64,000 bases of DNA from assembly GCF_005519465.1 (NCBI RefSeq), contig NZ_CP027858.1, positions 2,604,001 to 2,668,000 of the forward strand. The letters are read 5' to 3'. The translations under genes and the position numbers were made by a program. This document shows, piece by piece, positions 17,599-26,479 of the stretch. How positions within the stretch are numbered: the first letter of the stretch is position 1; every line of letters starts with the position of its first letter. The notes beneath the pieces were generated by a model, which was not told the origin of the DNA, searched no databases, and worked only from the letters and a program-made list of their open reading frames with translations. The DNA is from Streptomyces clavuligerus. Lineage in GTDB: Bacteria > Actinomycetota > Actinomycetes > Streptomycetales > Streptomycetaceae.

Positions 17599-18192
17599 TC
17601 ACTTCTCCGCGAGCACGGGGTCGATCATCTGGCGCAGCCGCTTCTCGTCGAGCGCCTGGAGGGAGCGGGCGGCGATCTTCCCCTCACGGTCCAGGACCAG
17701 GGTGGAGGGGATGGACTGCGGCGGCAGGGTCCCCCGGGGGAAGCCGCCCACGATCAGCTTGCCCGCCGGGTCGTAGAAGCTCGGGTAGGGGACGTCGTAG
17801 TCCTTCTCGAAGGCGAGTGCCGGGCTCTTGTTGGGGTCCCGGGTGTTGATGCCGACGAACTCGACGCCCTTGGCCTTGTACTCGTTGGCGACCTTGACGA
17901 AGTGGGGGGCCTCGGCCCGGCAGGGCGGGCACCACGAGCCCCAGACGTTCAGGACGACGATCTTGCCCTTGAGGTCGGCGAGGTCGAGCCGGTCCCCCTC
18001 CAGGGTCTCCCCGCTGAGCTCGCCGGTGGCCTTGCGCTCGCCGCGTTCGACGGTCGAGATCCCGCCCGTGTTGGTGAGGAACTTGGTGTTGCCCCCACCG
18101 CCCGACGTTCCTCCACAAGCGGACAGGAGGAGCCCGCCGGCCACGATCACAGCGGTCAGCAGGGCAGCGCGAGGCGCACGGCTAAGGCTCAT
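17599..18192 (-). CDS. TlpA/ResA-like thioredoxin-fold lipoprotein
   Basis: A 197-residue lipoprotein: signal peptide with lipobox LLSAC (Cys26 would be lipidated) and a TlpA-type thioredoxin domain with the redox motif WCPPC (Cys88, Cys91). The block [14 protein letters not shown] holds the cis-proline expected near the active site. It should reduce haem-binding cysteines of apocytochrome c outside the membrane, being recharged by CcdA. ATG 18192 begins the four-gene system II operon. Confidence 0.93.
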   Translation of the reverse strand: MSLSRAPRAALLTAVIVAGGLLLSACGGTSGGGGNTKFLTNTGGISTVERGERKATGELSGETLEGDRLDLADLKGKIVVLNVWGSWCPPCRAEAPHFVKVANEYKAKGVEFVGINTRDPNKSPALAFEKDYDVPYPSFYDPAGKLIVGGFPRGTLPPQSIPSTLVLDREGKIAARSLQALDEKRLRQMIDPVLAEK

Positions 18193-18278
18193 GTGAAAAG
18201 TTTCGCATGGCGTTTGCGGCGATCTTCGGCGCCCCCCTGGGGCGCTCCCATGTCCGTGGATGTCCGCAGAAACGGGCG

Positions 18279-18328
18279 GCCGACGAGGGGATGCGGGGGC
18301 GCCGGGTCCCCCGCGTCCCCTCGTCGGC
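18279..18328 (-). terminator. Long hairpin terminator after the phosphatase gene
   Basis: Arms 18279-18300 and 18307-18328 pair over about 21 bases with one T-G wobble (GCCGACGAGGGG against CCCCTCGTCGGC at the base). It immediately follows the stop of the minus-strand phosphatase gene and precedes the tlpA promoter region. Confidence 0.85.
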
Positions 18329-18331
18329 GGC

Positions 18332-19108
18332 TCAGGCGCCGAACGCCTTGGACTGCCCCTTCACGGGCTTCGCCCCGGCGCGCAGATGCGGCGGCACCAG
18401 GTCGAGGGCGGGCTCCGCGTACCCCACCGAGACGATGCGGTCGTCCTCGAAGGTGAACGTCGTCAGCGAGGCGAGGGTGCACTGGCGGCGGCGCGGGTCG
18501 TGCCAGAGCCTGCGCCGCTCCACGAAGCTGCGCACGATCCAGATCGGGAGCTGATGGCTGACGCAGACGGCCTCGTGGCCGCCGGCCGCCGCGCGGGCGG
18601 TCTGGAGCGCGCCCATCATCCGCACGACCTGCTCGATGTACGGCTCGCCCCAGGACGGGCGGAACGGGTTGGTCAGATGGCGCCAGTTCTCCGGCCTGCG
18701 CAGGGCGCCGTCGCCGACGCCGAAGGTCTTGCCCTCGAAGACGTTGGCCGCCTCGATCAGCCGGTCGTCGGTGGCCACGGCCAGGCCGTGCGCCTCGGCG
18801 ACGGGGGACGCGGTCTCCTGCGCGCGCTCCAGCGAGGAGGCGGCGACATGGGTGATGTCCCGGCCCGCGAGGTGCTCGGCGACCCGGTCGGCCATCTGCC
18901 GTCCCAGCTCGGAGAGGTGGTAGCCGGGGCGACGGCCGTAGAGCACGCCGTCGGGGTTGTGGACCTCGCCGTGGCGCACCAGATGGACGAGGGTCCGCAC
19001 CGGCTCGGCCTGCCCGGCGGCACCGTCGGGGCCGGTGGCTCCGACGGCTCCGGCCTGCCCGGCGGCGGGTCCGCCGCCGTTCGCCGGGGCCGTGCGCTCC
19101 GTGCTCAT
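18332..19108 (-). CDS. Histidine phosphatase (phosphoglycerate mutase-like) family protein
   Basis: About 258 residues. After an Ala/Gly-rich N-terminal stretch of 35 residues, the catalytic motif [19 protein letters not shown] carries the RHG box with the phospho-accepting histidine; a second catalytic histidine lies in [16 protein letters not shown] 19108 overlaps the hemL stop as ATGA, so it is coupled to hemL. Substrate unknown; the hemL linkage is common in Streptomyces but does not define a reaction. Confidence 0.9.
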   Translation of the reverse strand: MSTERTAPANGGGPAAGQAGAVGATGPDGAAGQAEPVRTLVHLVRHGEVHNPDGVLYGRRPGYHLSELGRQMADRVAEHLAGRDITHVAASSLERAQETASPVAEAHGLAVATDDRLIEAANVFEGKTFGVGDGALRRPENWRHLTNPFRPSWGEPYIEQVVRMMGALQTARAAAGGHEAVCVSHQLPIWIVRSFVERRRLWHDPRRRQCTLASLTTFTFEDDRIVSVGYAEPALDLVPPHLRAGAKPVKGQSKAFGA

Positions 19109-20412
19109 GCCGTGGCCTCCGCTGCGGCACGGGCGGCGAAGGGCAGCGCGGCGGCGACGCGCTCGATCGCGCGGGCGTCGTGGGCGGTCGAGACGAACCA
19201 GGACTCGAAGGCCGACGGCGGCAGATAGACGCCGTGCGCGAGCATCGCGTGGAAGAAGGCGTTGAAACGGAACGCTTCCTGCCGCTTGGCGTCCGCGTAG
19301 TCGCGGACCTCGTCCGGGGTGAAGAAGACGGAGAACATATTGCTCGCCGTCTGGAGCCGGTGGGCCACGCCCTCCTTGGCCAGCGCCGCGGTGACCAGGC
19401 CCTGGATCTCCCGCGAGACGGCGTCGACGGTGTCGTACGCGGCCTGGTCGAGCAGCCGGAGCTGGGCCAGGCCCGCGGCGGTGGCCACCGGGTTCCCGGA
19501 GAGGGTGCCCGCCTGGTAGACGGGTCCGGCCGGGGCCAGATGGGCCATGACGTCGGCGCGCCCGCCGAACGCGGCGGCCGGGAAGCCGCCGCCCATGACC
19601 TTGCCGAAGGTCAGCAGATCGGGCTCGACGCCCTCCACGCCGTACCAGCCCGCGCGGCTGGTGCGGAAGCCCGTCATCACCTCGTCCGAGATGAAGAGCG
19701 CGCCGTTCTCCTGGCAGAGGTCCTTGATGCCCTGGTTGAAGCCGGGCAGCGGGGGGACGACGCCCATGTTGCCGGGGGACGCCTCGGTGATCACACAGGC
19801 GATCTCGCCGGGGTGCGCGGCGAAGGCGGCGCGCACGGCGTCGAGGTCGTTGTAGGGCAGGACGATGGTCTCGCCCGCCTGGGCGCCGGTGACACCGGGG
19901 GTGTCGGGCAGCGAGAAGGTGGCGACGCCGGACCCGGCGGCGGCGAGCAGCGCGTCCACATGGCCGTGGTAGCAGCCCGCGAACTTGACCACCTTCGCCC
20001 GGCCGGTGAAGCCCCGGGCGAGCCGGATGGCGGACATGGTGGCCTCGGTGCCGCTGGAGACGAGCCGCAGCTGCTCGACGGGGGCGACGCGGGCCACGAT
20101 CTCCTCGGCGAGGGCGACCTCGCCCTCGCCGGGCGTCCCGAAGGAGGTGCCCCGGGCGACGGCGGCCTGCACGGCCTCCAGAACGGCCGGGTGCGCGTGG
20201 CCGAGGATCATCGGCCCCCATGAGCAGACGAGGTCGACGTACTCGCGTCCGTCCGCGTCGGTGAGGTACGGACCGGTACCGGACACCATGAACCGGGGCG
20301 TACCGCCCACGGCCCGGAAGGCCCGCACCGGGGAGTTGACGCCCCCGGGCGTCACGGCGGACGCGCGGTCGAAGAGCGCCTGTGAAACTGGGGCTTCGTA
20401 TGAATACGCCAC
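19105..20412 (-). CDS. hemL: Glutamate-1-semialdehyde 2,1-aminomutase HemL
   Basis: PLP-dependent enzyme making 5-aminolevulinate from glutamate-1-semialdehyde in C5-route tetrapyrrole synthesis. Hallmarks are [16 protein letters not shown], the substrate-loop region [16 protein letters not shown] and the PLP lysine in [22 protein letters not shown] 20412 gives [17 protein letters not shown], matching the family start and a 435-residue product with AGGA upstream; the frame to 20469 adds 19 unrelated residues. It supplies haem to the neighbouring cytochrome c maturation genes in a broad sense; hemB is also in the window at 51494. Confidence 0.96.
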   Translation of the reverse strand: MAYSYEAPVSQALFDRASAVTPGGVNSPVRAFRAVGGTPRFMVSGTGPYLTDADGREYVDLVCSWGPMILGHAHPAVLEAVQAAVARGTSFGTPGEGEVALAEEIVARVAPVEQLRLVSSGTEATMSAIRLARGFTGRAKVVKFAGCYHGHVDALLAAAGSGVATFSLPDTPGVTGAQAGETIVLPYNDLDAVRAAFAAHPGEIACVITEASPGNMGVVPPLPGFNQGIKDLCQENGALFISDEVMTGFRTSRAGWYGVEGVEPDLLTFGKVMGGGFPAAAFGGRADVMAHLAPAGPVYQAGTLSGNPVATAAGLAQLRLLDQAAYDTVDAVSREIQGLVTAALAKEGVAHRLQTASNMFSVFFTPDEVRDYADAKRQEAFRFNAFFHAMLAHGVYLPPSAFESWFVSTAHDARAIERVAAALPFAARAAAEATA

Positions 20413-20640
20413 TTTGGTCCTGATCTCGGATGAGGGTGTCGGGCGGCCGGTGCGGATGATCTCGGCCACGGGTGGGCGAAGAGTCCGTGCTCCTCGTATT
20501 ACGGAACGGCCTCAGCCTCCTTGTATCTGCGAAACTGGGGCGACACAGGGAAGGCTCACGGAATCCATGGTGTCAGAGGCCCCGGTGTTCCTTGCGGACA
20601 GGTGTTTCACCAGGCGTCGGCGGGGGAGGTCACTGACACG

Positions 20641-21249
20641 ATGATCGGGTTGCGCGGCGGGGGTCGCGAGTGGTCGGGTGGAGATATGTATCGCGGTGGC
20701 GGACCGGGCGAGGGGACCGACGACCTGGGTCCTGAGCCGACCCGGCGGGGCAGGCACCGGCGAAGCGAGGCGGAAGCGGACGCGCGGGCCATGGGAGGCA
20801 GGAACGCCCGCATGGGGGTGACGTACAAGTACTTCGGGGCTCCCAATGGGGCGACAGCCGCACGGGTCCCGATCTCGATGCGCCCGGAGGAACTGGGCGG
20901 TGACGAGCTGGGCATGGGCGGGCTCTTCACCAAGATCAAGCCGGAGACCATAGCGGCGATGGTGCTCACCGGCATCCAGGGCCTGCCCCTGCACAAGGTG
21001 CCGCCGCTGGAGCTGGTGGTGCTCCACCCCGACTACGCGGTGGTGAAGCTGCCCCTGACCGCGGTCGACCCGCTGCGGGGCATCGGCGAGGAGTCCGTCG
21101 GCGCCGCCGCGTTCATCTGGTCGACGGTGCCGGACCGGGGCGGGCCGCGGAACGCGTTCGACGTCTACCAGCTCCTGCACGAGTGGCAGGACTTCAGCCA
21201 CCGGCTGCATGACGCCGGGCACCAGCCGTACTGCCTGGTCTGGCCCTGA
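20641..21249 (+). CDS. Conserved actinobacterial protein of unknown function
   Basis: A 202-residue soluble protein without signal peptide or membrane helix. The first 70 residues are Gly/Arg-rich and probably disordered; the rest is a compact mixed domain (FTKIKPETIAAMVLTGIQGLPLHKVPPLELVVLHPDYAVVKLPL ... AFDVYQLLHEWQDFSHRLHDAGHQPYCLVWP) that I do not recognise as a named family. GGGGAGG lies upstream of ATG 20641. It is divergent from hemL. A hypothetical gene at this place is common in Streptomyces. Confidence 0.7.
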   Translation: MIGLRGGGREWSGGDMYRGGGPGEGTDDLGPEPTRRGRHRRSEAEADARAMGGRNARMGVTYKYFGAPNGATAARVPISMRPEELGGDELGMGGLFTKIKPETIAAMVLTGIQGLPLHKVPPLELVVLHPDYAVVKLPLTAVDPLRGIGEESVGAAAFIWSTVPDRGGPRNAFDVYQLLHEWQDFSHRLHDAGHQPYCLVWP

Positions 21250-21399
21250 GCAGGGGGCGGGCCGGACGCCGGGGCCGTCCCCGCGCGGACGGCCCCGGGG
21301 CCCGGCGGCGGGCCCGCGCGGGCGGGCGGCCCGGCACCCCGGCGGCGGCCCCGGCGGAACCCGGGTGATTTCCGTGCGCCCCGGTGCCATGCTGACGGC

Positions 21400-22134
21400 G
21401 TGAACGGACCGGACATCACCCTCAGCATCGCCCCCGAGCTGCACCTTTTCGTCCCCTCGGCACACCGGTCGGGGCGCTCCGCCCTCACCACCGACGGGGT
21501 CTCGACGCTCGGCCATGTCATCGAGTCGCTGGGGGTCCCGCTCACCGAGGCGGGGCGGCTGCTCGTCGACGGAGGCCCGGTGGAGGTCTCCCACATCCCG
21601 CGCGCCGGGGAACATGTCGCCGTGCACGGGGTCGAACGGCCCCAGCGGGTGCCCGGCGCCCCGCTGCGCTTCCTCCTCGACGTCCACCTCGGCACGCTCG
21701 CCCGGCGGCTGCGGCTGCTGGGCGTGGACGCCGCGTACGAGAACGAGGACATCGGCGACCCCGCGCTGGCGGCGCTCTCCGCGCGGGAGCGGCGGGTGCT
21801 GCTCTCCCGGGACCGGGGGCTGCTGCGCCGCCGGGAGCTGTGGGCGGGCGCGTACATCTACAGCGACAAACCGGACGAGCAGCTCAGGGATGTCCTGGAG
21901 CGGTTCGCCCCCGTGCTCGCGCCGTGGACCCGCTGCACCGCGTGCAACGGACCGCTGCGGGACGCCGACAAGGACGCGGTGCAGGAGCGGCTGGAGCAGG
22001 GCACGCAGCGGACGTACGACGTGTTCGCCCAGTGCTCCGGCTGTGAACGGGTGTACTGGCGGGGTGCCCACCACGCCCGGCTGGAGGCGATCGTCTCGGC
22101 GGCGATGGACGAGTTCGGCGGCGCGGCGGTCTGA
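21400..22134 (+). CDS. Mut7-C RNase-type protein with N-terminal ubiquitin-like domain
   Basis: A 244-residue two-domain protein. Residues 1-85 (ITLSIAPELHLFVPSAHRSG ... GHVIESLGVPLTEAGRLLVDG) look like the Mut7-C ubiquitin-like domain. Residues 90-235 (RFLLDVHLGTLARRLRLLGVDA, VLLSRDRGLLRRRELW, and the zinc-ribbon cysteines in TRCTACNGPL and AQCSGCERVYW) fit the Mut7-C PIN-like RNase domain. The aspartates in FLLDVHLG and LSRDRGLL are candidate metal ligands. GTG 21400 is the start. The domain is related to the C-terminus of animal Mut7 exonucleases; the bacterial substrate is unknown. Confidence 0.85.
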   Translation: MNGPDITLSIAPELHLFVPSAHRSGRSALTTDGVSTLGHVIESLGVPLTEAGRLLVDGGPVEVSHIPRAGEHVAVHGVERPQRVPGAPLRFLLDVHLGTLARRLRLLGVDAAYENEDIGDPALAALSARERRVLLSRDRGLLRRRELWAGAYIYSDKPDEQLRDVLERFAPVLAPWTRCTACNGPLRDADKDAVQERLEQGTQRTYDVFAQCSGCERVYWRGAHHARLEAIVSAAMDEFGGAAV

Positions 22135-22363
22135 GCGGCCCGGCGGTTTGAATGGCACGCCGGGCCGGGCCGCGCGGCGGTCCGGGGGTGAGCGGCGGCG
22201 CGCCGGTCCGGCGGAGGCGGGGAGCGGGCGGGACCATGGGGACCGGCCGGCAGCACCCCTGCGCCCCGCCGGATTACGTGATCGTTTGCCCGGTGAACGG
22301 CCACGGCCGAGGGTGGGGCCCGCAGGAGGGAAGGATCACCCGCACCGCCGTCAGGAGGCAGCG

Positions 22364-23824
22364 ATGACCGACGCGTCCGCGACCACCGAAGCAGCCGACA
22401 CCCCTCACCACACCGCCGACACCACCGACGTCCTCGTCGTGGGCGCGGGCCCCACCGGCCTGATGCTCGCCGGGGACCTCGCCCAGGCGGGCGTACGGAC
22501 CACGCTGATCGAGCGCCGCCCGCCCGGGATCAGCAATCTGACCCGCGCCTTCGCCGTCCACGCCCGCAGTCTGGAACTGCTGGCGGACCGGGGCCTCGCC
22601 GAGGAGCTGATCGCCACCGGCTCCCCCGTCTCTTCCCTGCGCTTCTTCGAACTGCTCACCCTGGATCTGTCCCGGCTGGCGGACCGGACCCGGTTCCCCT
22701 TTGTCCTGATCACCCCGCAGTACGAGGTGGAACGGCTGCTGGCGGCCCGGGCCCGGGCCGCCGGGGTCGCCTTCCGGCACAGCACCCGGCTCACCGGGCT
22801 CACCCAGTCCGCGGACCGGGTCACCGCCACCACCGAGGACGCCGACGGAACGGAGGGGACCCTGCACGCCCGCTACGCCGTCGGCGCGGACGGGGTGCGC
22901 AGCACCGTCCGCGAGGCGCTGGGGATGCCCTTCCCCGGGAGCGCCCTGGTCCTCTCCATGGCCCTCGCCGATGTCCGGCTCGCCGGGGGGACCGAGCGGA
23001 CGATCGCCGCCAACGCGGCAGCGGACGCGGTGGCGCTGGTCGTCCCCTTCGGTGACGGCTGGCACCGTGTCATCTGCTCGGACGCCCGCCGTCAGACACC
23101 CGTCGACGAGCCGCTCGACCTGGACGAGGTGCGGGAGACGACCCGGCGGGCGCTGGGCACGGACCTCGGGATGCACGACCCCCGCTGGATGTCCCGGCTC
23201 CAGAGCGAGGAGCGGCAGGTTCCCGCGTACCGCAGCGGACGGGTCTTCCTCGCGGGGGACGCCGCCCATGTGCACTCGCCCGCGGGCGGCCAGGGGATGA
23301 ACACGGGGCTCCAGGACGCGGCCAATCTCTCCTGGAAGCTGGCCGCGGTGGTCCAGGGCCGGACGCCCGAGCCGGAGGAACTGCTCGACAGCTACCACGC
23401 GGAGCGCCACCCCGTGGGCCGGATGGTGATCCGCTCCAGCGGGACCCTCATCCGGATGGTCGTGGCCCACAACCGGGCCGAGCGGGCGCTGCGGCTGCTG
23501 GCTGCCAAGGCGGTGGGCTCCCTGCCCCCGCTCCTCGACACGGTGCTCGGCCAGATCTCCGGGGTGGGGATCGCCTATCCGCGCCCCCGGGGCTCCCATC
23601 CGCTCACCGGCCGCCGCGCGCCCGATCTGCGGCTCGCCGAGGGGCGGCTGCACGAGCTGCTGGGACGCGGCAGGTTCGTCCTGGTGGCACCGGAGGGCGA
23701 GCCGCCCCGGACGACCCCGGCCCCGGCGGACGCGGTGCGGGCCCACTGGCTCTCCGCCCGCCGGGACGCCCTGCTGATCCGCCCGGACGGCTATATCGCC
23801 TGGGCGGCGCAGACCGGGCGCTGA
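22364..23824 (+). CDS. FAD-dependent aromatic monooxygenase
   Basis: A 486-residue class A flavoprotein hydroxylase. The FAD fingerprints are VLVVGAGPTGLMLAGDLA (residues about 25-42), the DG motif YAVGADGVRSTVRE and the GD motif FLAGDAAHVHSPAGGQGMN. Aromatic hydroxylases of phenol and rifampicin or tetracycline-inactivating types share this layout. ATG 22364 has AGGAGG seven bases upstream. No regulator or ring-cleavage gene adjoins it, so the substrate is open. The C-terminal thioredoxin-like domain of phenol hydroxylases is short (about 70 residues remain). Confidence 0.9.
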   Translation: MTDASATTEAADTPHHTADTTDVLVVGAGPTGLMLAGDLAQAGVRTTLIERRPPGISNLTRAFAVHARSLELLADRGLAEELIATGSPVSSLRFFELLTLDLSRLADRTRFPFVLITPQYEVERLLAARARAAGVAFRHSTRLTGLTQSADRVTATTEDADGTEGTLHARYAVGADGVRSTVREALGMPFPGSALVLSMALADVRLAGGTERTIAANAAADAVALVVPFGDGWHRVICSDARRQTPVDEPLDLDEVRETTRRALGTDLGMHDPRWMSRLQSEERQVPAYRSGRVFLAGDAAHVHSPAGGQGMNTGLQDAANLSWKLAAVVQGRTPEPEELLDSYHAERHPVGRMVIRSSGTLIRMVVAHNRAERALRLLAAKAVGSLPPLLDTVLGQISGVGIAYPRPRGSHPLTGRRAPDLRLAEGRLHELLGRGRFVLVAPEGEPPRTTPAPADAVRAHWLSARRDALLIRPDGYIAWAAQTGR

Positions 23825-23930
23825 GCCTGGGGCTCCCCGGCCCGACGGGCCCGGACCGCGCGGCGCGCCGGCCGGGCCCGGACCGGGGCCCGGTAAACCG
23901 TAGGCCCGAACGGCGGGGCACGCCGCCACC

Positions 23931-24579
23931 GGGGACCTTTCACCCGGGCGACGGCCCCGGGAAAGCCGAAAGCCGGGCCGAAGGCCCGTACCGGGAGAGC
24001 GGGGCCGGATGGCCCGTGGCGCCTCGCCCGAGGCCCGGGGGCACGGTGGACTCCACGCCCCGGGGCCACCGGACCGGGCCTCGTGGCACCGCATCACCGG
24101 AGCCGGGCCGGGGAACGCCGGAAGCCCGGGCAGGTCCGGCCCGTGTGACGCGCCACCGTCGGAGCCAGGTTGGAGCTTCCGCAACGGACCGGCCCGGACC
24201 GCGCGGCCCCACACCGCCGGAGCCGGGGAACGCCGGAAGCCGGGGCCGGGACCTGGAGTGGCGGGCCGCCCCGCGGCCGGGACCTTCCAGGACCACGGGT
24301 CCGGAGGTCCGACCCGTGTGGCGGGCCGCGCCACCGCCGGGCGCCTTCCGCCGGGGCCGGGTCGTGCGGCGCCGCACGGCCAAGGCCGGGCCCGGCCCGT
24401 GTGGCATGGCGCGCCAGCGCCGGGGGCCGCCCGGGGCACGGGCCGGGGTCTTTCCGGAGCCACCGGACCGGGCCGCCGTGGCACCACATCGCCGGAGCCG
24501 GGCCGGGGAACGCCGGAAGCCCGCGCCGGTCCAGCCCATGTGACGCGCCACCGTCGGGGACCTTTCACCCGGGCGACGG
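23931..24579. repeat. Gene-free block of diverged long direct repeats
   Basis: Between the monooxygenase (ends 23824) and the next gene (24671) lie about 850 bases with no credible gene. A unit of about 98 bases occurs at 24065-24162 and 24459-24557 with few changes; a 24-base unit (GGGGACCTTTCACCCGGGCG...) is identical at 23931-23954 and 24556-24579; and the core ACGCCGGAAGCC recurs at about 24115, 24229 and 24510. All six frames stay largely open because of base composition, which explains long spurious frames here. Confidence 0.8.
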
Positions 24580-24670
24580 GCCCGGGCCCGGGAAACGCCC
24601 GAAGCCCGGGCCGGTCCAGCCCGTGCGGCATGGCACGCCGGAGCCCGGGAGCGCGGCCCGTGACGGCAGG

Positions 24671-25150
24671 TCAGAAGACGGTCGGTTCCCCGGAGGCGGG
24701 CACCAGCACCTCGTGTTCGTTGTTCTCGGGGTGCTTGTCCACCGCGCCGCCGTTCCAGTGGGTGCGGACCGTCACCGTCAGCTCGTCCGTGCTCTCCTCC
24801 GTCCGCAGCTCGATCACGGTACGGCGGCTCGCGCCACCGGCCCGCAGCGGGCCGGTGGCGCAGAGCACCACCGTCTCGCCGCTCCACAGACAGGAGGAGG
24901 GCAGCTCCCGGCCGCCCGCGAGCGGGGTGGAGAACGCGAGCCGCACGGTGGCGTTCTCCAGGTCGGCGGGGCCCTGGCTGCCGGACTCGACCGAGAGCGC
25001 CAGCCGGCCCTCGGAGAGTGCGGCCCGCCCGTGGTGGGCCACGTCCGCCTGGGGCGCGACCATGCCCGCGCCCGCGTTCACCGCCCCGGTACCGGCCACC
25101 ATCACCACGGTCGCGCCTGCCGCGAGCAGAGTCCTGTGCATCACCGCCAT
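24671..25150 (-). CDS. Small secreted protein of unknown function
   Basis: A 159-residue protein with an N-terminal signal peptide (HRTLLAAGATVVMVAGTGAVNAGAG) and a beta-rich extracellular domain (LALSVESGSQGPADLENATVRLAFSTPL ... RRTVIELRTEESTDELTVTVRTHWNGGAVDKHPENNEHEVLVP) resembling a DUF11/CARDB-like adhesion fold, common in secreted Streptomyces proteins. ATG 25150 or ATG 25141 may be the start; neither has a good ribosome site. It stands alone between a repeat block and a divergent ynfA-like gene. Confidence 0.65.
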   Translation of the reverse strand: MAVMHRTLLAAGATVVMVAGTGAVNAGAGMVAPQADVAHHGRAALSEGRLALSVESGSQGPADLENATVRLAFSTPLAGGRELPSSCLWSGETVVLCATGPLRAGGASRRTVIELRTEESTDELTVTVRTHWNGGAVDKHPENNEHEVLVPASGEPTVF

Positions 25151-25237
25151 GGGAGGAAGATACCTTTTATCCGCTTATAATCCTGATGATTCATCAGCGC
25201 GGCGCGTCGGTGACCGGGGCCGTGGCAGGGTGTCCCC

Positions 25238-25573
25238 ATGCTCGTCCTCCGCTCCGCCGCCCTCTTCCTCGTCGCCGCCCTGTTCGAGATCGGGGGTGCC
25301 TGGCTGGTCTGGCAGGGCGTCAGGGAGCACCGGGGCTGGATCTGGATCGGCGCCGGGGTCATCGCGCTCGGCGCCTACGGCTTCGTGGCCACCCTCCAGC
25401 CGGACGCCGAGTTCGGCCGGGTGCTGGCCGCGTACGGCGGCGTCTTCGTGGCGGGCTCGCTCGTCTGGGGAATGGTCGCGGACGGCTACCGCCCGGACCG
25501 CTGGGACGTGGCGGGCGCGCTGGTCTGTCTGCTGGGCATGGCGCTGATCATGTACGCGCCCCGGGGGCGCTGA
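25238..25573 (+). CDS. YnfA family (UPF0060) membrane protein
   Basis: A 111-residue protein made of four membrane helices with the family pattern [18 protein letters not shown] in the first hairpin and [44 protein letters not shown] at the end. YnfA proteins resemble small multidrug-resistance transporters in topology, but their substrate is not settled. The length matches the family (107-112). Divergent from the secreted protein gene. Confidence 0.93.
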   Translation: MLVLRSAALFLVAALFEIGGAWLVWQGVREHRGWIWIGAGVIALGAYGFVATLQPDAEFGRVLAAYGGVFVAGSLVWGMVADGYRPDRWDVAGALVCLLGMALIMYAPRGR

Positions 25574-25662
25574 GCCCCCGTCTCCCCCGCCCGCCTACGA
25601 TGCGGACCAGCGCCTCCGGTCCCGTCACCGGAGAAGGCACCGTCTTCGCGAGGAGTCACGAC

Positions 25663-26424
25663 ATGACCGCCGCCACCCCCGTCGCCGTCGTCACCGGAGC
25701 CAGCGGCGGTATCGGCGCCGCCACCGCGCGCGGGCTCGCCGCCGCCGGGTACGAGGTGGTCCTCACCGCCCGCCGCGAGGAGCGGCTGCGGGAACTCGCC
25801 GGGGAGCTGACGGCCGCGGGCCACCGGGCCAGGGTCCACGTCCTCGATGTGACGGACCGGGCGGCCGTCGACGCCCTCGCCGCCTCGCTCGACCGCTGCG
25901 ACGTCCTCGTCGCCAACGCCGGGGGCGCGCTCGGCGCCGACCCGGTCGCGACCGGCGACCCCGCCGAGTGGCGGCGGATGTATGAGGTGAACGTCATCGG
26001 CACCCTGCACACCACCCAGGCCCTGCTGCCCGCGCTCACCGCGAGCGGCGACGGCACCGTCGTGGTGATCAGTTCCACGGCGGGGCACGCCACCTATGAG
26101 GGCGGGGCGGGCTATGTCGCCGCCAAGCACGGCGCGCACGTCCTCGCCGAGACCCTGCGGCTGGAGATCGTCGGCACCCCCGTCCGGGTGATCGAGATCG
26201 CGCCGGGGATGGTGCGGACCGAGGGGTTCGCGACCACCCGTTTCCGGGGCGACACCGAGAAGGCGGCGAAGGTCTACGCGGGGGTGGCCGAGCCGCTGAC
26301 CGCCGAGGACGTCGCGGACGCGGTCACCTGGGCGGTCACCCGTCCCTCCCATGTCAACGTGGATCTGCTGGTCGTCCGGCCGCGTGCCCAGGCGTCCAAC
26401 ACCAAGGTGCACCGGGAGTCGTGA
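25663..26424 (+). CDS. Short-chain dehydrogenase/reductase
   Basis: A 253-residue classical SDR oxidoreductase. The NAD(P) motif TGASGGIG (residues 11-18), the NAG strand motif VANAGG, the catalytic serine in VVVISSTAGH and the Y-x3-K pair in GYVAAKHGAH are all present. The arginines after strand 2 (LTARREERL) favour NADP(H). ATG 25663 follows GAGGAGT. The product resembles the YdfG/serine-3-dehydrogenase-like subgroup; substrate not deducible. Confidence 0.93.
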   Translation: MTAATPVAVVTGASGGIGAATARGLAAAGYEVVLTARREERLRELAGELTAAGHRARVHVLDVTDRAAVDALAASLDRCDVLVANAGGALGADPVATGDPAEWRRMYEVNVIGTLHTTQALLPALTASGDGTVVVISSTAGHATYEGGAGYVAAKHGAHVLAETLRLEIVGTPVRVIEIAPGMVRTEGFATTRFRGDTEKAAKVYAGVAEPLTAEDVADAVTWAVTRPSHVNVDLLVVRPRAQASNTKVHRES

Positions 26425-26479
26425 CCCGCCCGGCCCGGGCGCCGCACCGGCACCCGGCCCAGATGGCCCGGCGGGCGGC

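Noticed and set aside
23940..24887. Long open frames on both strands across 23.9-24.9 kb
   Set aside because: They are repeat-driven and compositional: several frames are open at once, with no start site, domain or codon pattern of a real protein.
24009..25547. 512-codon plus-strand frame covering the ynfA-like gene
   Set aside because: Runs through the repeat block and across the minus-strand secreted-protein gene in a shadow frame.
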